Under the pieces are notes generated by a model that did not search any database, was not told the DNA's origin, and saw nothing but the letters and a program-made list of their open reading frames with translations. A stretch of DNA of 64,000 nt, from NCBI RefSeq assembly GCF_003545715.1, contig NZ_QVNU01000010.1, positions 1 through 64,000 on the forward strand. The letters run 5' to 3'. A program made the position numbers and the translations under genes. This document shows positions 51,117 through 61,100 of this stretch, piece by piece (position 1 is the first letter of the stretch; each line of letters starts with the position of its first letter). This stretch comes from Taibaiella koreensis (GTDB lineage Bacteria; Bacteroidota; Bacteroidia; Chitinophagales; Chitinophagaceae).

Positions 51117-51779
51117 TTATTCTTCTTTGTCGCTTTCTGTTTCGGCTTTTTTGTTTTCTTCCAGCAGGTTGGTGGTGTAAGGATGTTCAGCCAGCAATCT
51201 GGCCATAAAAGCTAGGTTAGTGGTCATATAACGCAGGCTTTTGTTGGTATAGAGGTAGTGTTCACCGCCGGCCTCCACATAATCCTTTTCGCCGCCGGCC
51301 TTGCCTACCCAATACGCATTGACATTGGCCGGGATGGTGAATCCTACTTCCTGTAAGGACCAAAGCACCTGCGCGGCGCAGCTGTGTGCACCATCTTCGT
51401 TACCGGTCACCAGGCAGCCGCCGACTTTTCCGTAAGGCATATATTGCCCTGTGGCTTTGTCCGCGAGGTCCTCATCACGGAATATCGCATCCAGCCTCTC
51501 GATGACTTTTTGCGAGGTGGAAGCAAGGTGCCCCATCCAGATAGGTGTAGCGATCACAAAAATTTGACAGGCCTTGATCTTATCCAGGATCTGTGGCCAC
51601 TGGTCACCATCCCCCTCGTCGGACGTATTGCCGGTTAATACATTGTAATCGTTCAGCCGGATGATCTCGGTCTCAAAACCAAGTTCCTGTAACTGCATGG
51701 CGGCCTTTTGGGCCAGCGCACCGGTGTTGGAAAAATCAGGCGTACGCTTCAGCGTGCAGTTGATGAATAATGCTTTCAT
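51117..51779 (-). CDS. Flavodoxin-like NAD(P)H oxidoreductase
   Basis: A 220-residue flavodoxin-fold protein: MKALFINCTLKRTPDFSNTG (phosphate-binding loop), IFVIATPIWMGHLASTSQKV (isoalloxazine contact), and KVGGCLVTGNEDGAHSC. It belongs to the NADPH-dependent FMN reductase/flavodoxin group and probably reduces quinones or other acceptors using FMN. The acidic Lys/Glu tail (EENKKAETESDKEE) is unusual. Its partner DoxX-family gene downstream is broken. Confidence 0.82.
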   Translation of the reverse strand: MKALFINCTLKRTPDFSNTGALAQKAAMQLQELGFETEIIRLNDYNVLTGNTSDEGDGDQWPQILDKIKACQIFVIATPIWMGHLASTSQKVIERLDAIFRDEDLADKATGQYMPYGKVGGCLVTGNEDGAHSCAAQVLWSLQEVGFTIPANVNAYWVGKAGGEKDYVEAGGEHYLYTNKSLRYMTTNLAFMARLLAEHPYTTNLLEENKKAETESDKEE

Positions 51780-52040
51780 AGGTTAATAAGCTAGTTCTTG
51801 ATCGTACCTCTTCTCATACAACCGTATGTCTATGGATGTTGTTTTCTTTTGAGTTTAGAAAATTAATTTCAATTAAAACCTGAGGAATAAGGTCGGGATT
51901 TATTAACGTAAATGCTGTTATTGCCGATTATAATGATTTCACAAAACTGCGGCAGGCAAGAATATTTCTGGGGAAAGAAATGCCTGGTGACGTATGAAAG
52001 TCACGCCGGAAGACTGGATAGCTAATTTGCAGGAAATAAA

Positions 52041-52062
52041 AAAGCCTCCGTTTGGAGGCTTT
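52041..52062 (-). terminator. Terminator of the 57-residue gene
   Basis: AAAGCCTCC-GTTT-GGAGGCTTT, a 9-bp perfect stem; on the minus strand it ends in TTTTTTATTTCC. It lies 3 nt after that gene's stop. Confidence 0.85.
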
Positions 52063-52065
52063 TTA

Positions 52066-52239
52066 CTAGTGCTTATCTGAGTTGGGTATTTTCTTGAGTG
52101 CTTTTACTTTCTCTGCTGTGTCGTGCATTTCGGTAATCAACTTTTCGTTTTCGCCACGTAGTTCGGCTGATCGTCTTTTAAGCTCATTTAATGCTTCCTG
52201 ACCGTCTTCGGAAAGAGGTTCTTGGGAATTTTCGTCCAT
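52066..52239 (-). CDS. Small coiled-coil protein, 57 residues
   Basis: The minus-strand ATG at 52239 opens 57 codons (MDENSQEPLSEDGQEALNEL and then KRRSAELRGENEKLITEMHD) ending TAG at 52066-52068. Leucines at heptad spacing suggest a coiled coil. A TANNTTTG box lies 20 nt upstream of the ATG and a strong terminator follows the stop, so this short gene looks real. Function unknown. Confidence 0.65.
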   Translation of the reverse strand: MDENSQEPLSEDGQEALNELKRRSAELRGENEKLITEMHDTAEKVKALKKIPNSDKH

Positions 52240-52258
52240 TATGGCTTGCCTTAGACCT

Positions 52259-52266
52259 CAAATGTA
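52259..52266 (-). promoter_or_regulatory. -7 promoter box of the 57-residue gene
   Basis: The minus strand reads TACATTTG, matching TANNTTTG, 20 nt before the ATG. Confidence 0.55.
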
Positions 52267-52341
52267 CGGCATAATTTCAGATAAGCTATAAGACAGGATT
52301 GCATTAACAATAAACTAAGTGTTATGCAATCTGGTCCTTAC

Positions 52342-52740
52342 TTACATGTTGTCCATTAACAGCACATTGAATTTATGGCCGTCCGGATCAGCAAAAGCAA
52401 AGCCATAATAATTAGCCTCATCTCTTTGTACCGGCTTAATAATATTGCCGGCGGCATTTTTTACCTTATCTGAAAATTCATTGACTTCCTCCTCTGTTTC
52501 CGCGGAAAGCGTAAAAATGATCTCACTATTACCTTTTGACCCCGAAGGTAAAAACTCATCTATTTGTGATCCCTGTTCAAAAAAATGGATCACAAAATCA
52601 TTTTCTCCGAAAAGGAAGCTGGCTAGTTGAGGATATTTGTTTGCCCCGTTGGGTGTAAAACCTAATTCCGTATAAAACCGGTTGGTACGCTCCACATCTT
52701 TTACGCTATAGTTAGCCCAGATTTTTTGTTTCATATTCAT
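52342..52740 (-). CDS. VOC-family (glyoxalase/bleomycin-resistance fold) protein
   Basis: About 132 residues from ATG 52740 or the next Met (MNMKQKIWANYSVKDVERTN). The fold appears in NYSVKDVERTNRFYTELGFT, ASFLFGENDFVIHFFEQGSQ, then NYYGFAFADPDGHKFNVLLM at the end, giving the second metal-ligand region. Members include dioxygenases, isomerases and resistance proteins; this is an unassigned one. Confidence 0.85.
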   Translation of the reverse strand: MNMKQKIWANYSVKDVERTNRFYTELGFTPNGANKYPQLASFLFGENDFVIHFFEQGSQIDEFLPSGSKGNSEIIFTLSAETEEEVNEFSDKVKNAAGNIIKPVQRDEANYYGFAFADPDGHKFNVLLMDNM

Positions 52741-52770
52741 AACGATATTTTTTGGTTGATAACTATTTTT

Positions 52771-52778
52771 CAAAGCTA
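52771..52778 (-). promoter_or_regulatory. -7 promoter box of the VOC gene
   Basis: The minus strand reads TAGCTTTG, matching TANNTTTG, about 30 nt before the ATG. Confidence 0.5.
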
Positions 52779-52869
52779 TTGTTTAGCGGCAAAATATGTG
52801 AGGTGCAGGAGCGCCATTTTAGGGGGCCGTTTGCGTCACGACCAGCTAATGAATTTTGTATTTGCGGCC

Positions 52870-53088
52870 TTATTTCCTTTTTATTTCCTGTAATACCTGC
52901 TTGATCATGTCTTTTATTTCCTGTACTTCCGTTGGTTTTTCAGGCAAGACGTTTGTCTGGTGCTTATAGTATTTCCATATTTCCAGCACTTCCGATACCT
53001 GTACCGTATAGGGAGCGAACAGGTCGTTAAGCGATTTGAGCAATAAAGTCCCGTCCTTCTGTACTGTGACTTGCTTGAATACAAATTC
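52870..53088 (-). pseudogene. C-terminal remnant of a helical protein
   Basis: 72 codons on the minus strand, opening after an in-frame TAG (53089-53091) without an ATG: EFVFKQVTVQKDGTLLLKSL, then a coiled-coil-like end (EVQEIKDMIKQVLQEIKRK). It ends in TAA. Protein-like composition but no start, so a decayed gene tail is the best reading. Confidence 0.45.
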
Positions 53089-53270
53089 CTAATCTCTCTT
53101 TGAAACGCCGATACAGGGGCCGGAGGGCGATGGCCGTCCAGCCCTTGATATATTGCTGATCACTGACTATTCAAAGATATAGGAAGTAAAGGCATCGCCC
53201 CCAGGTATTTGCTTTTAGAGGGGACGATTATTAACAGAATACCTTTACTTGATCGATACAAACACTTCAC

Positions 53271-53480
53271 TTAGCCCGGCTGCATTGTTCCGGAGCACAC
53301 ACATTCTGATCCTAAACAAGTACCTCTCATTGAATGTGCGCAAATGTCAATGGGGCATGACTCCCTTATGCTACAAAGGAATGAAAGGCCTCCCTTGATT
53401 TGCCGTGCGTCTAAAGGCGCAATACTCTCCTTAAGTAGCAGAAGCTTCTTACTGAACTTCAGATTTTTCTTTTTCATCAA
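53271..53480 (-). CDS. Second lanthipeptide-like precursor peptide, orphan
   Basis: A 69-residue peptide. The leader M(M)KKKNLKFSKKLLLLKESIAP then LDARQIKGG follows the Bacteroidota class I lanthipeptide-type plan: basic start, LxLxKxxI-like helix, and GG at residues 30-31. The core of 38 residues has six Cys (LCSIRESCPIDIC, GTC, SECVC) and several Ser/Thr, so ring formation is possible. As with the peptide at 14332, no LanB/LanC, protease or exporter gene is near. Confidence 0.65.
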   Translation of the reverse strand: MMKKKNLKFSKKLLLLKESIAPLDARQIKGGLSFLCSIRESCPIDICAHSMRGTCLGSECVCSGTMQPG

Positions 53481-53667
53481 TTTGATAGTTGGTATATCCT
53501 CCCCTGTCTTTAGCCATGCTTTGCCTTGGGGTGGTTGTTCAGCATAGCTGCAATCTACCAGATAGAAACAAGCTCGGCAATGACCAATGATTATCTGTAG
53601 CTGAAAAGAAATATCTGTAGCTTTTCGACCATTGTTGTTTGTAAAGCAGGATTACAGTAATTGCCAA

Positions 53668-53886
53668 TCACAACTTTTTCAGCGTTTCAATTATCCGCTC
53701 TATGAATTCTTTTTCGATAGCCACCTGGTTATCAGGTGATGGGTCGATTACCCTGAAATCATGATTATCATCACGTTCAAAGACTTGCTCTTTGCCGCTT
53801 ATGATCAGATGAAATTTATAGGAATACGCGAACGTCACGAACCGTCCCTTCAGCAATAATTTCTCACCTTTATAGGCTACCGGCAA
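53668..53886 (-). CDS. Small hypothetical protein
   Basis: A 72-residue frame (MPVAYKGEKLLLKGRFVTFA) with a beta-rich first half and a helical end (EKEFIERIIETLKKL). Protein-like, unrecognised; no promoter box was seen. Confidence 0.5.
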   Translation of the reverse strand: MPVAYKGEKLLLKGRFVTFAYSYKFHLIISGKEQVFERDDNHDFRVIDPSPDNQVAIEKEFIERIIETLKKL

Positions 53887-54262
53887 TTCAAAAAATGTTC
53901 CACACTATTTGTGACTTAGAAGATAGCCAATGACGAGTCTGATAACAACGGCGATAAGGACAGGTCAAGCTAATCCTTGCTTGGATTGTGCTTCAGCTAA
54001 TTGCATCTACTAACGCCTGGAGAACATCTAGGCAGCGATAATTTCTTCCTACTATGGACGAATTCTGATTACAGCAAAATAGAAGCAGCTCTACTCCCCA
54101 CAAAAGAGCTCTGTACAACCTCAGTTCAAATATTCGGAAAATTCAACTTGCATTCACAACGCTGGCTCATAAATTACACAAGAACATTTTCAACTGACAG
54201 CCTTAGATACTAAATCGGTTTCTTGTAGAAATGGTATTTATATTACGGGGCGCTCATAACAA
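53887..54262. other. Intergenic region with one doubtful frame
   Basis: About 375 bp. A plus-strand frame at 54001-54213 (MHLLTPGEHLGSDNFFLLWT) has protein-like composition but no promoter box or recognised family; it may be a remnant. Confidence 0.4.
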
Positions 54263-54619
54263 CTAAATAGTACCCGGTAAAGATCCTTCCATTGGAATCA
54301 TTTCCAAAATTGCTTGTTGTATGCCCTCAACGGGCACCTTTTTGGGGATACAGCAATCGATTATCGACTCCTCAAGCAACATCATTACTTTGATACTCGG
54401 TTGCAATGACTTGACGTGCTGGATTAGGTCCAAGTTATGCCTTTCTCCTATCTGTCCGCCGCAAATCATTAAATCTACCATTTGCTCTCCCAGTGTCTGC
54501 AAACATTGCCGATGGGTATTGGCATAAAGTAAAACGGCATCAGGGAAAATGCCTCGGATAATAAACGCCATTCCACGGCGCACTAGCTCCGTCTTGCTTA
54601 GAATTATAATTGCTGGCAT
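54263..54619 (-). CDS. Receiver-like domain protein lacking the phospho-acceptor Asp
   Basis: A 118-residue stand-alone CheY-like fold: PAIIILSKTELVRRGMAFII at the N-terminus (the acidic pair of the receiver is replaced by SK), the third strand MVDLMICGGQIGE where the phosphorylated Asp should be but Gly/Cys stand instead, and VMMLLEESIIDCCIPKK at strand 4-5. It is similar to NarL-type receivers with no output domain. A phosphorylation-independent or decayed role is inferred. Confidence 0.55.
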   Translation of the reverse strand: MPAIIILSKTELVRRGMAFIIRGIFPDAVLLYANTHRQCLQTLGEQMVDLMICGGQIGERHNLDLIQHVKSLQPSIKVMMLLEESIIDCCIPKKVPVEGIQQAILEMIPMEGSLPGTI

Positions 54620-55124
54620 GGTATACTACATTGAGATAAATAATAGCAATGTTTACTTTACTAAATTAATATGCTAACCGGCTATTGCCGGAGTACACAG
54701 TAATAGCTGAAGGATTCAATTGTAATATTACAGCAACTACGAGAGCAAGAAGTCGGGGCGCACCGGTAGATATATAGTGACGCTTGCTTTGATAATACAC
54801 AGGATTGAGAAGGCTCTGTAAAAAGGACATCCCATATAAGAGGCGACTTGTCCATCAGCCGGCGGTACCATTTTTTGCATTTAATTCTTTTCTTCTGCGA
54901 ATAAAGTAGCAGTGATCATTAATACTTTATTTACTGTTTTTAATCATGAAACATATTTAAGTATTGGGCTGCTCAACTAGTTCAATACTTATATTCATGC
55001 TTCCCTAATCCGTTGGAATAACAGTTAGTGGCGATTTACCTTGTACCCGGAAGCCGGGTATAAAACCCGAAAGCGAACAAATTCACTACCCGGCACCGCC
55101 ATTTTAAACCAACTTGTAAAAATT
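54620..55124. other. Intergenic region upstream of the giant T9SS gene
   Basis: About 505 bp, AT-rich. No gene, repeat or full promoter consensus is recognised; it presumably holds the regulatory region of the large cargo gene. Confidence 0.5.
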
Positions 55125-58100
55125 ATGAATGAGATGTACACATCGCACTACAAGCGACCAATCCGCTCTTTAACAAGGCGCAGACATCCGGTTGGCATAG
55201 CATTACTGCTGACTACCTTAATGGGAACGGGTTATGTCTATGGACAATCTCCCGGTGGTGTGACACCCGCAGCCTGGTACCGCGCCGATGGCGTTAACCA
55301 GCTTTACTCCGATGCCGGCACCACGCCGGCTGCAAATGGCACACAGCTTTATCAGTGGTCGGAGGCGCAGGGTACTGGCTACAACCTGCTCCAAAGTACT
55401 GCTGCAAGGCGTCCTGTATTCACCAGCGCGGCTGATCTCGCCAACTTCAATCCTACTGTTACTTTCGATGGCGCCAACGATTTCATGCAATTTACGGCAG
55501 GCGTTGGTGTAAATGTGATAGACCGAGCCAACGGTACACTGTATGCGGCGGGCTATGTAAATGTGCAGAAACACAATGGATTTGTAGGATTTCATCCGTC
55601 TATGGACTATCCCGGATTACATGAATTTACAGACAATAAGGTTTTGTTCTTTACCGGAGGGCCGGGGTACCAGGGCAAGAGTGCCGACGCCATGGCGGCA
55701 AAAGCTTATTTTAGTGCGGGGGCCGGCTGGGAAAATGGCGCTGGCAGCAGTGCTGGTTACGCGGGCGCTACCGTTTCTTTAAACGGTACACGGACCAACT
55801 ACAATGGCGGCCAGCTTTATAATGCGAACCTGAGCACAGGCGCGCGTGACCTAAGAATCGGTGGCGACAGCAACTATGGTGCTTTCAGCGGCCAGCTTAA
55901 TGAAATTCTTGTCTTTGACAACAGGCTGACCCCTACTGAAATGGACCAGGTAGAATCTTACCTGGCTGTAAAATATGGCTCCACTTATGCAGCCGGGACA
56001 CGCGACTACAAGAATGCTTCGGGAAGCACAGTGTGGACTGCTGCTTCAAATGCCGGCTATAACCACAACATTGCCGGTATTGCTAATGATGGTGCCCTTA
56101 ATCAAAAGCAGTCCTGGAGCACCAATAGTGCCCGAGAGGTATTGATCAGCACTACAGGACTGGCTAACACCAACGTGGGTAATGCAATCACCCTTACTGC
56201 CGGCCAGTACCTGATCTGGGGCGACAATGGTCTTGCAAAAACACCTGGCGTGGCAATTACAGGTTTTGCCGGCATCAGCCATCGTTTTGCTGCCATCTGG
56301 AAGGTGCAGAATACAGGCGCCGTAGGTACCGTACGCATAGCCTGGGTAAAGACGTTAACCAACCTGAGCCTCATCCAGAGTACGGACGCTGTTATCAGTT
56401 CTGCCGACGACATCATCAATATGACAAGCAACGAAGTGACGGTTAATGGTGTGGTGTATAACTATGCAGATGTTGTATTGGACAATGGCGAATACTTCAC
56501 CTTTGCGGCTAAGGTAGCTGCGCCCGGTGGCGTAAATGGTCCCGCTGTATGGCTTAAGGCAAATGAAGGTACTACCCTTGCCGGAACCAGTGTAAGCGGT
56601 TGGGTAAACTATGGCAATTCAGGAGGTGTTGCCGGCCAATTACCTATTAATGCAAACAGCAGCTGGGCATTGCCGAAGTATGGCGCCAATGAGCATAACT
56701 TTAACCCGGCCATTATTGATGATGTGCCAGGTACCAATGCCGGCGGTATGCTCCTGGAAGATGTATTCCCATCGACGGGGAACCGTCCGTTATCTTCCTT
56801 TGTGCTACAGAGCTATAATAATGTAGCGGCGCAAACCGACCTGATCGCTTATGCGCCATTGAAACAAACAAGCGGTGCTCTTGAGGCCCCGTTCATGTCA
56901 TGGTATGGCGCCAACCGCCTTTGGCTTTACTGGCAGGATGTTTATCAAAATGCGCCAACGCTGCCCAATGCTTTGGGAAGACAAAACAACATAGCCTCTA
57001 TCAGCTCATTTTACATACCGCAATGGGTGTCTGGAACCTTACACCAAACGACTGTGAGCATGAACGGCGCTACGGCGACTACACCTGCCTATTCCATTAA
57101 CCCCACTTCCCGTCCGTTTGGCAATCAACTATTCATCTTCGGAGATGGCGGCGGTAACAATAATTCGGGAGGAAAGATATCAGAAGTGATCACATACGAT
57201 AAGGATCTTACGACAACGGAAAAGCTGCAGGTTAATTCCTACCTGGCTATTAAGTACGGCATCACGCTGACCAATAACGCCGGCACGGCCGTAGCCAGCT
57301 ACCTGAACAGCAATGCCGATACGGTATGGAATGCCACGGCGAATACAGGATATAACAATGCCATTGCCGGTATAGCCTACGATGAAAATAGCGCGCTGAA
57401 CCAAAAGCAATCCAAAAGCAATAAGGCGGGACAGCAATTAATCATCGGGACCACGGGCTTAAACAATACCAATGTACTCAATACGGCAGGCCTTTCTAAT
57501 GGACAATATTTAATCTGGGGCGATAACGGACTGGGTAAGTCATTGTCTCAACCCTTTACCGGCGTTACCACGCTCAATCTGCGCTTCGCCGCGATATGGA
57601 AAGTTCAGAATACAGGTTCTGCAGGTACCGTGCGTATTACCTGGCCTTCTGGTATTACCAATTTAACCCTTGTTCAAAGTGCTGATGCTGTATTTGACGT
57701 TACCGACACAAGGACAGATATGACAGGCAGTACCCAAATAATTAATGGCGTTGCGTATAACTATGCTGATGTAACCTTGGCAGATGGTCAGTTTTTTACT
57801 TTTGCAGGATATGTAGCCGGACCCGGAGGCGTTGGCACAGATCTATCGTTGTGGTATAAAGCCGACAATGGTATAACGACCAACGATGCCAGTCAGGTAA
57901 CCGAATGGGCCACGACTACGCCTAACGGCGTGAGCCTGACGCCAAGCAGCAGTGCAGTACTGCCTTACAACGATCAAACGACGTACACAAGTACCTGGAA
58001 CTTCAATCCTACAGTGAGCTTCAATGGCACCAACAATTATTTGCGGAACAACACAACAGCATATTTAAACCCAGCTGGCTCTGTACACTATATTGCGGTA

Positions 58101-61100
58101 GCCCGCTCGCCCCAGCGTACTACAGGAACGGCCCGCACCTTGTTTACCATTGCCGGAAATGACGATGGTTTCTTCCTTTCGGGAGCAGGGGCCCTTACAG
58201 CATTCCCTACGATCGGCAACGCGTATAATGTGGCAGCCGCCGCAATAAGCACACCTTACAATTACGGCGTTTATTCTGCTATCTTACCGAAGACAGGCAG
58301 TCCGGCCAATCAAAGGGGATTCTACAACGGGTTGATGAAAGTATATACGGCACCTTATCCCTATACCGGCGGTACTTATAGCCTGCCTGCCTCGGGTATA
58401 GGCGCTTATATGGGCGCCGATGGTACTACCGGAGATAATTTCAACGGAGACATCGCCGAAGTTGTGCTCTATCACAATGCCACTGGCGGCGATATGCTAA
58501 ATACAGACCTGGCAAAGATCCACAGCTATCTTGCTTTGAAATATGGCATTACGCTTGACCAGACTTCGGCGCAAAACTATGTCGGTTCTTCCAGCAATGT
58601 GGTTTGGGATGCGGTAACCGAAAATACTGGTTACAACAATAACATAGCTGGTATTGCCCGGGATGATATGGGTTCGTTGAACCAAAAGCAATCGAGAAGT
58701 GTAAATGCGGGACAACAAGTAATTATCGGCACTACAGGTCTCGAGAGCACCAATGCGCTCAATGCTGTTGGCCTAACCAATAACCAGTTCCTAATATGGG
58801 GCGACAATGGCTTAGTGAAATCACCAACAATCGCTTTTGCCACAATAGGCGGCTTGGATTACAAACGGTTCGCTTCCATATGGAAAGTGCAGAATACCGG
58901 TACTGTTGGCACTGTCAGAGTAGCCTGGCCCAAAGGCCTAAGCAGCCTGAAGCTGATACAGAGCGCCGATGCCACGATAGATAATACTGACGCCATTACC
59001 GACATGACCAATTCCCAGGTAGTAAATGGTGTGGAATATGCTTACGCGGATGTGACGCTTGAAAACGGTCAGTATTTCACTTTTGCGGCCTTTCTCCAGG
59101 CGCCTGGTGGCGTAACCAATGGGCTGAGCCACTGGTACCGCGCCGATAAATATGTGCAGGCTACAGGTGATGGTGCAGATGTTACCTCGTGGACCGACTT
59201 TACTTCTGGCGTCACTTCTGCCCAAGTTGAAGATGTGGCCCTTCCTAAATTCAAGCAGGGAGATACAACTTATTTTAACTTCAATCCGGGTATTAATTTT
59301 ACGGCAGCTAACCAATCCCTTGCTAATTTGAATGTGCAGACAGTATTTGGTTTGAATTATGACATCTTTACGCTGACGAAAGAAGGGCTGTCTCCAGGCG
59401 GGAACGGACGGGTATTCAGCGCGCTGGTGAACAATGACAACGTTTCCGGAAATATCAATTATTGGGACGGTATCGGCATTATGGCCGACAATCGTCTGGA
59501 GCGGATGAATACCGCTTATACAAACAGGTACCTGGCCAATCCCGGCAACATTACATGGGCAACCAATACACCGAGCATCATGTACAATACTTTCTCAGAC
59601 ACAACAGCAGCCAAAGGTTTAAATGGCGCGCCTAAGGGAGCAGCCGGCACGCACACTACGCGTGGGCTTTTCAATGGCGGGCACGCTTTCGGAACGACAC
59701 AATTCCCGGGTAATGGTAGCGACAATGCCGGCTTTACGGGCAATATCGGCGAGCTGGTCATTTATGGGACCGGGAGTATTACGGCAGCTGAGCGTAATAA
59801 AGTAGATGCTTACCTCGCTATTAAATATGGTGTGACGCTTAATAATACCAACAACTACACCAGTTCGCAAGATGTAGTTGTATGGAGCGCGGCCGCCAAC
59901 GCCGGATTTTACAACAATGTTGCCGGTATCGGGCAGGACTTTATTTCAGCTTTGCATCAAAAGCAAAGCCGTAGTCAGAGTGCGAATACCAACGGACAGG
60001 TGATCATGAGCCTCAATGAGCTCGCGACTACTAATGCAGAGAATACAGGTTCTGTAGATAATGGTCAATTCCTGCTTTGGGGCGATAATAACGTTAAGCA
60101 GGCGATGACCGCTACCGCAAGCACCTATACCACCTTTAGCTATGCCGGTGGTACCAATAACGGACGTCGAATGAACAGGATATGGAAGGTCCAAAATACG
60201 AATGTCGCGCAGCCGATGCAAGTGCTGTTCCCCCGCGCTTCTGTGGGTACCACTACTTTGCCGGTTGGTGACGCCTGTGCGGCTTATGCAATGCTGTTCG
60301 CCGACGACTCCGCGATGACCACAAACATCACAGTAGTGCCACTGGACATCACAGACGACAGCGCCAGCTATATTGTGGCACATGCGTTCCCAAATGGAAT
60401 GAGCTATTTCAGCTTCGGTAAAGTAACTCCATTGAACAATGGTAACATTTACCTGCCTTCGGTAGTGGAAAGTACAACAGAATATGACAATAACTGTGGT
60501 GTGGGCGAATGGGTACACTATCACCAGACCGGCGACGCCACCGAAAAGCTATTCGGCACTTCAGGCTTTGGTGCTGCTGACCTGGATAGCCTGGAGCTGA
60601 CGATCACGCCCGAAGGTACCAGCTATGACGATGGGGTACGCCTGACCAACCTGATGCCTCGTGTTACCTTTGTGCAAAACAACAACAGTTCGCCATTGCC
60701 GGCCGGCAAAGTAAAGGTGTACTACAGCGCCGATGAAATGGCTGCCACAATAGTTACCGGTAGTGCAACGCAAGGCTGGTTTAAATATGATGGCGATGCG
60801 GAGGCGGTGCTGGCCGATGTATATGGAGATGGCATTTTTGAAGCGGGTAAGGCTGTTGCCATTACTCCGGCAGCAACTGGAGTCGAAAATGGCGTGAACT
60901 ATGTTGTATTCGATGACATATCTTCTTTCTCCAGCTTCGTATACCTGTCTTCTACAGAAAATCCGGGTACCGTATTACCCGTGAATATGCTTTATTTCAG
61001 AGCGGAAAAGAAAGCAGAACAATCATTGCTGAGCTGGGCAACTGCTACAGAGGTCAAGAGCAGTGGGTTTGTTGTTGAGCGTAGTAAAGATGCGCGTGCC

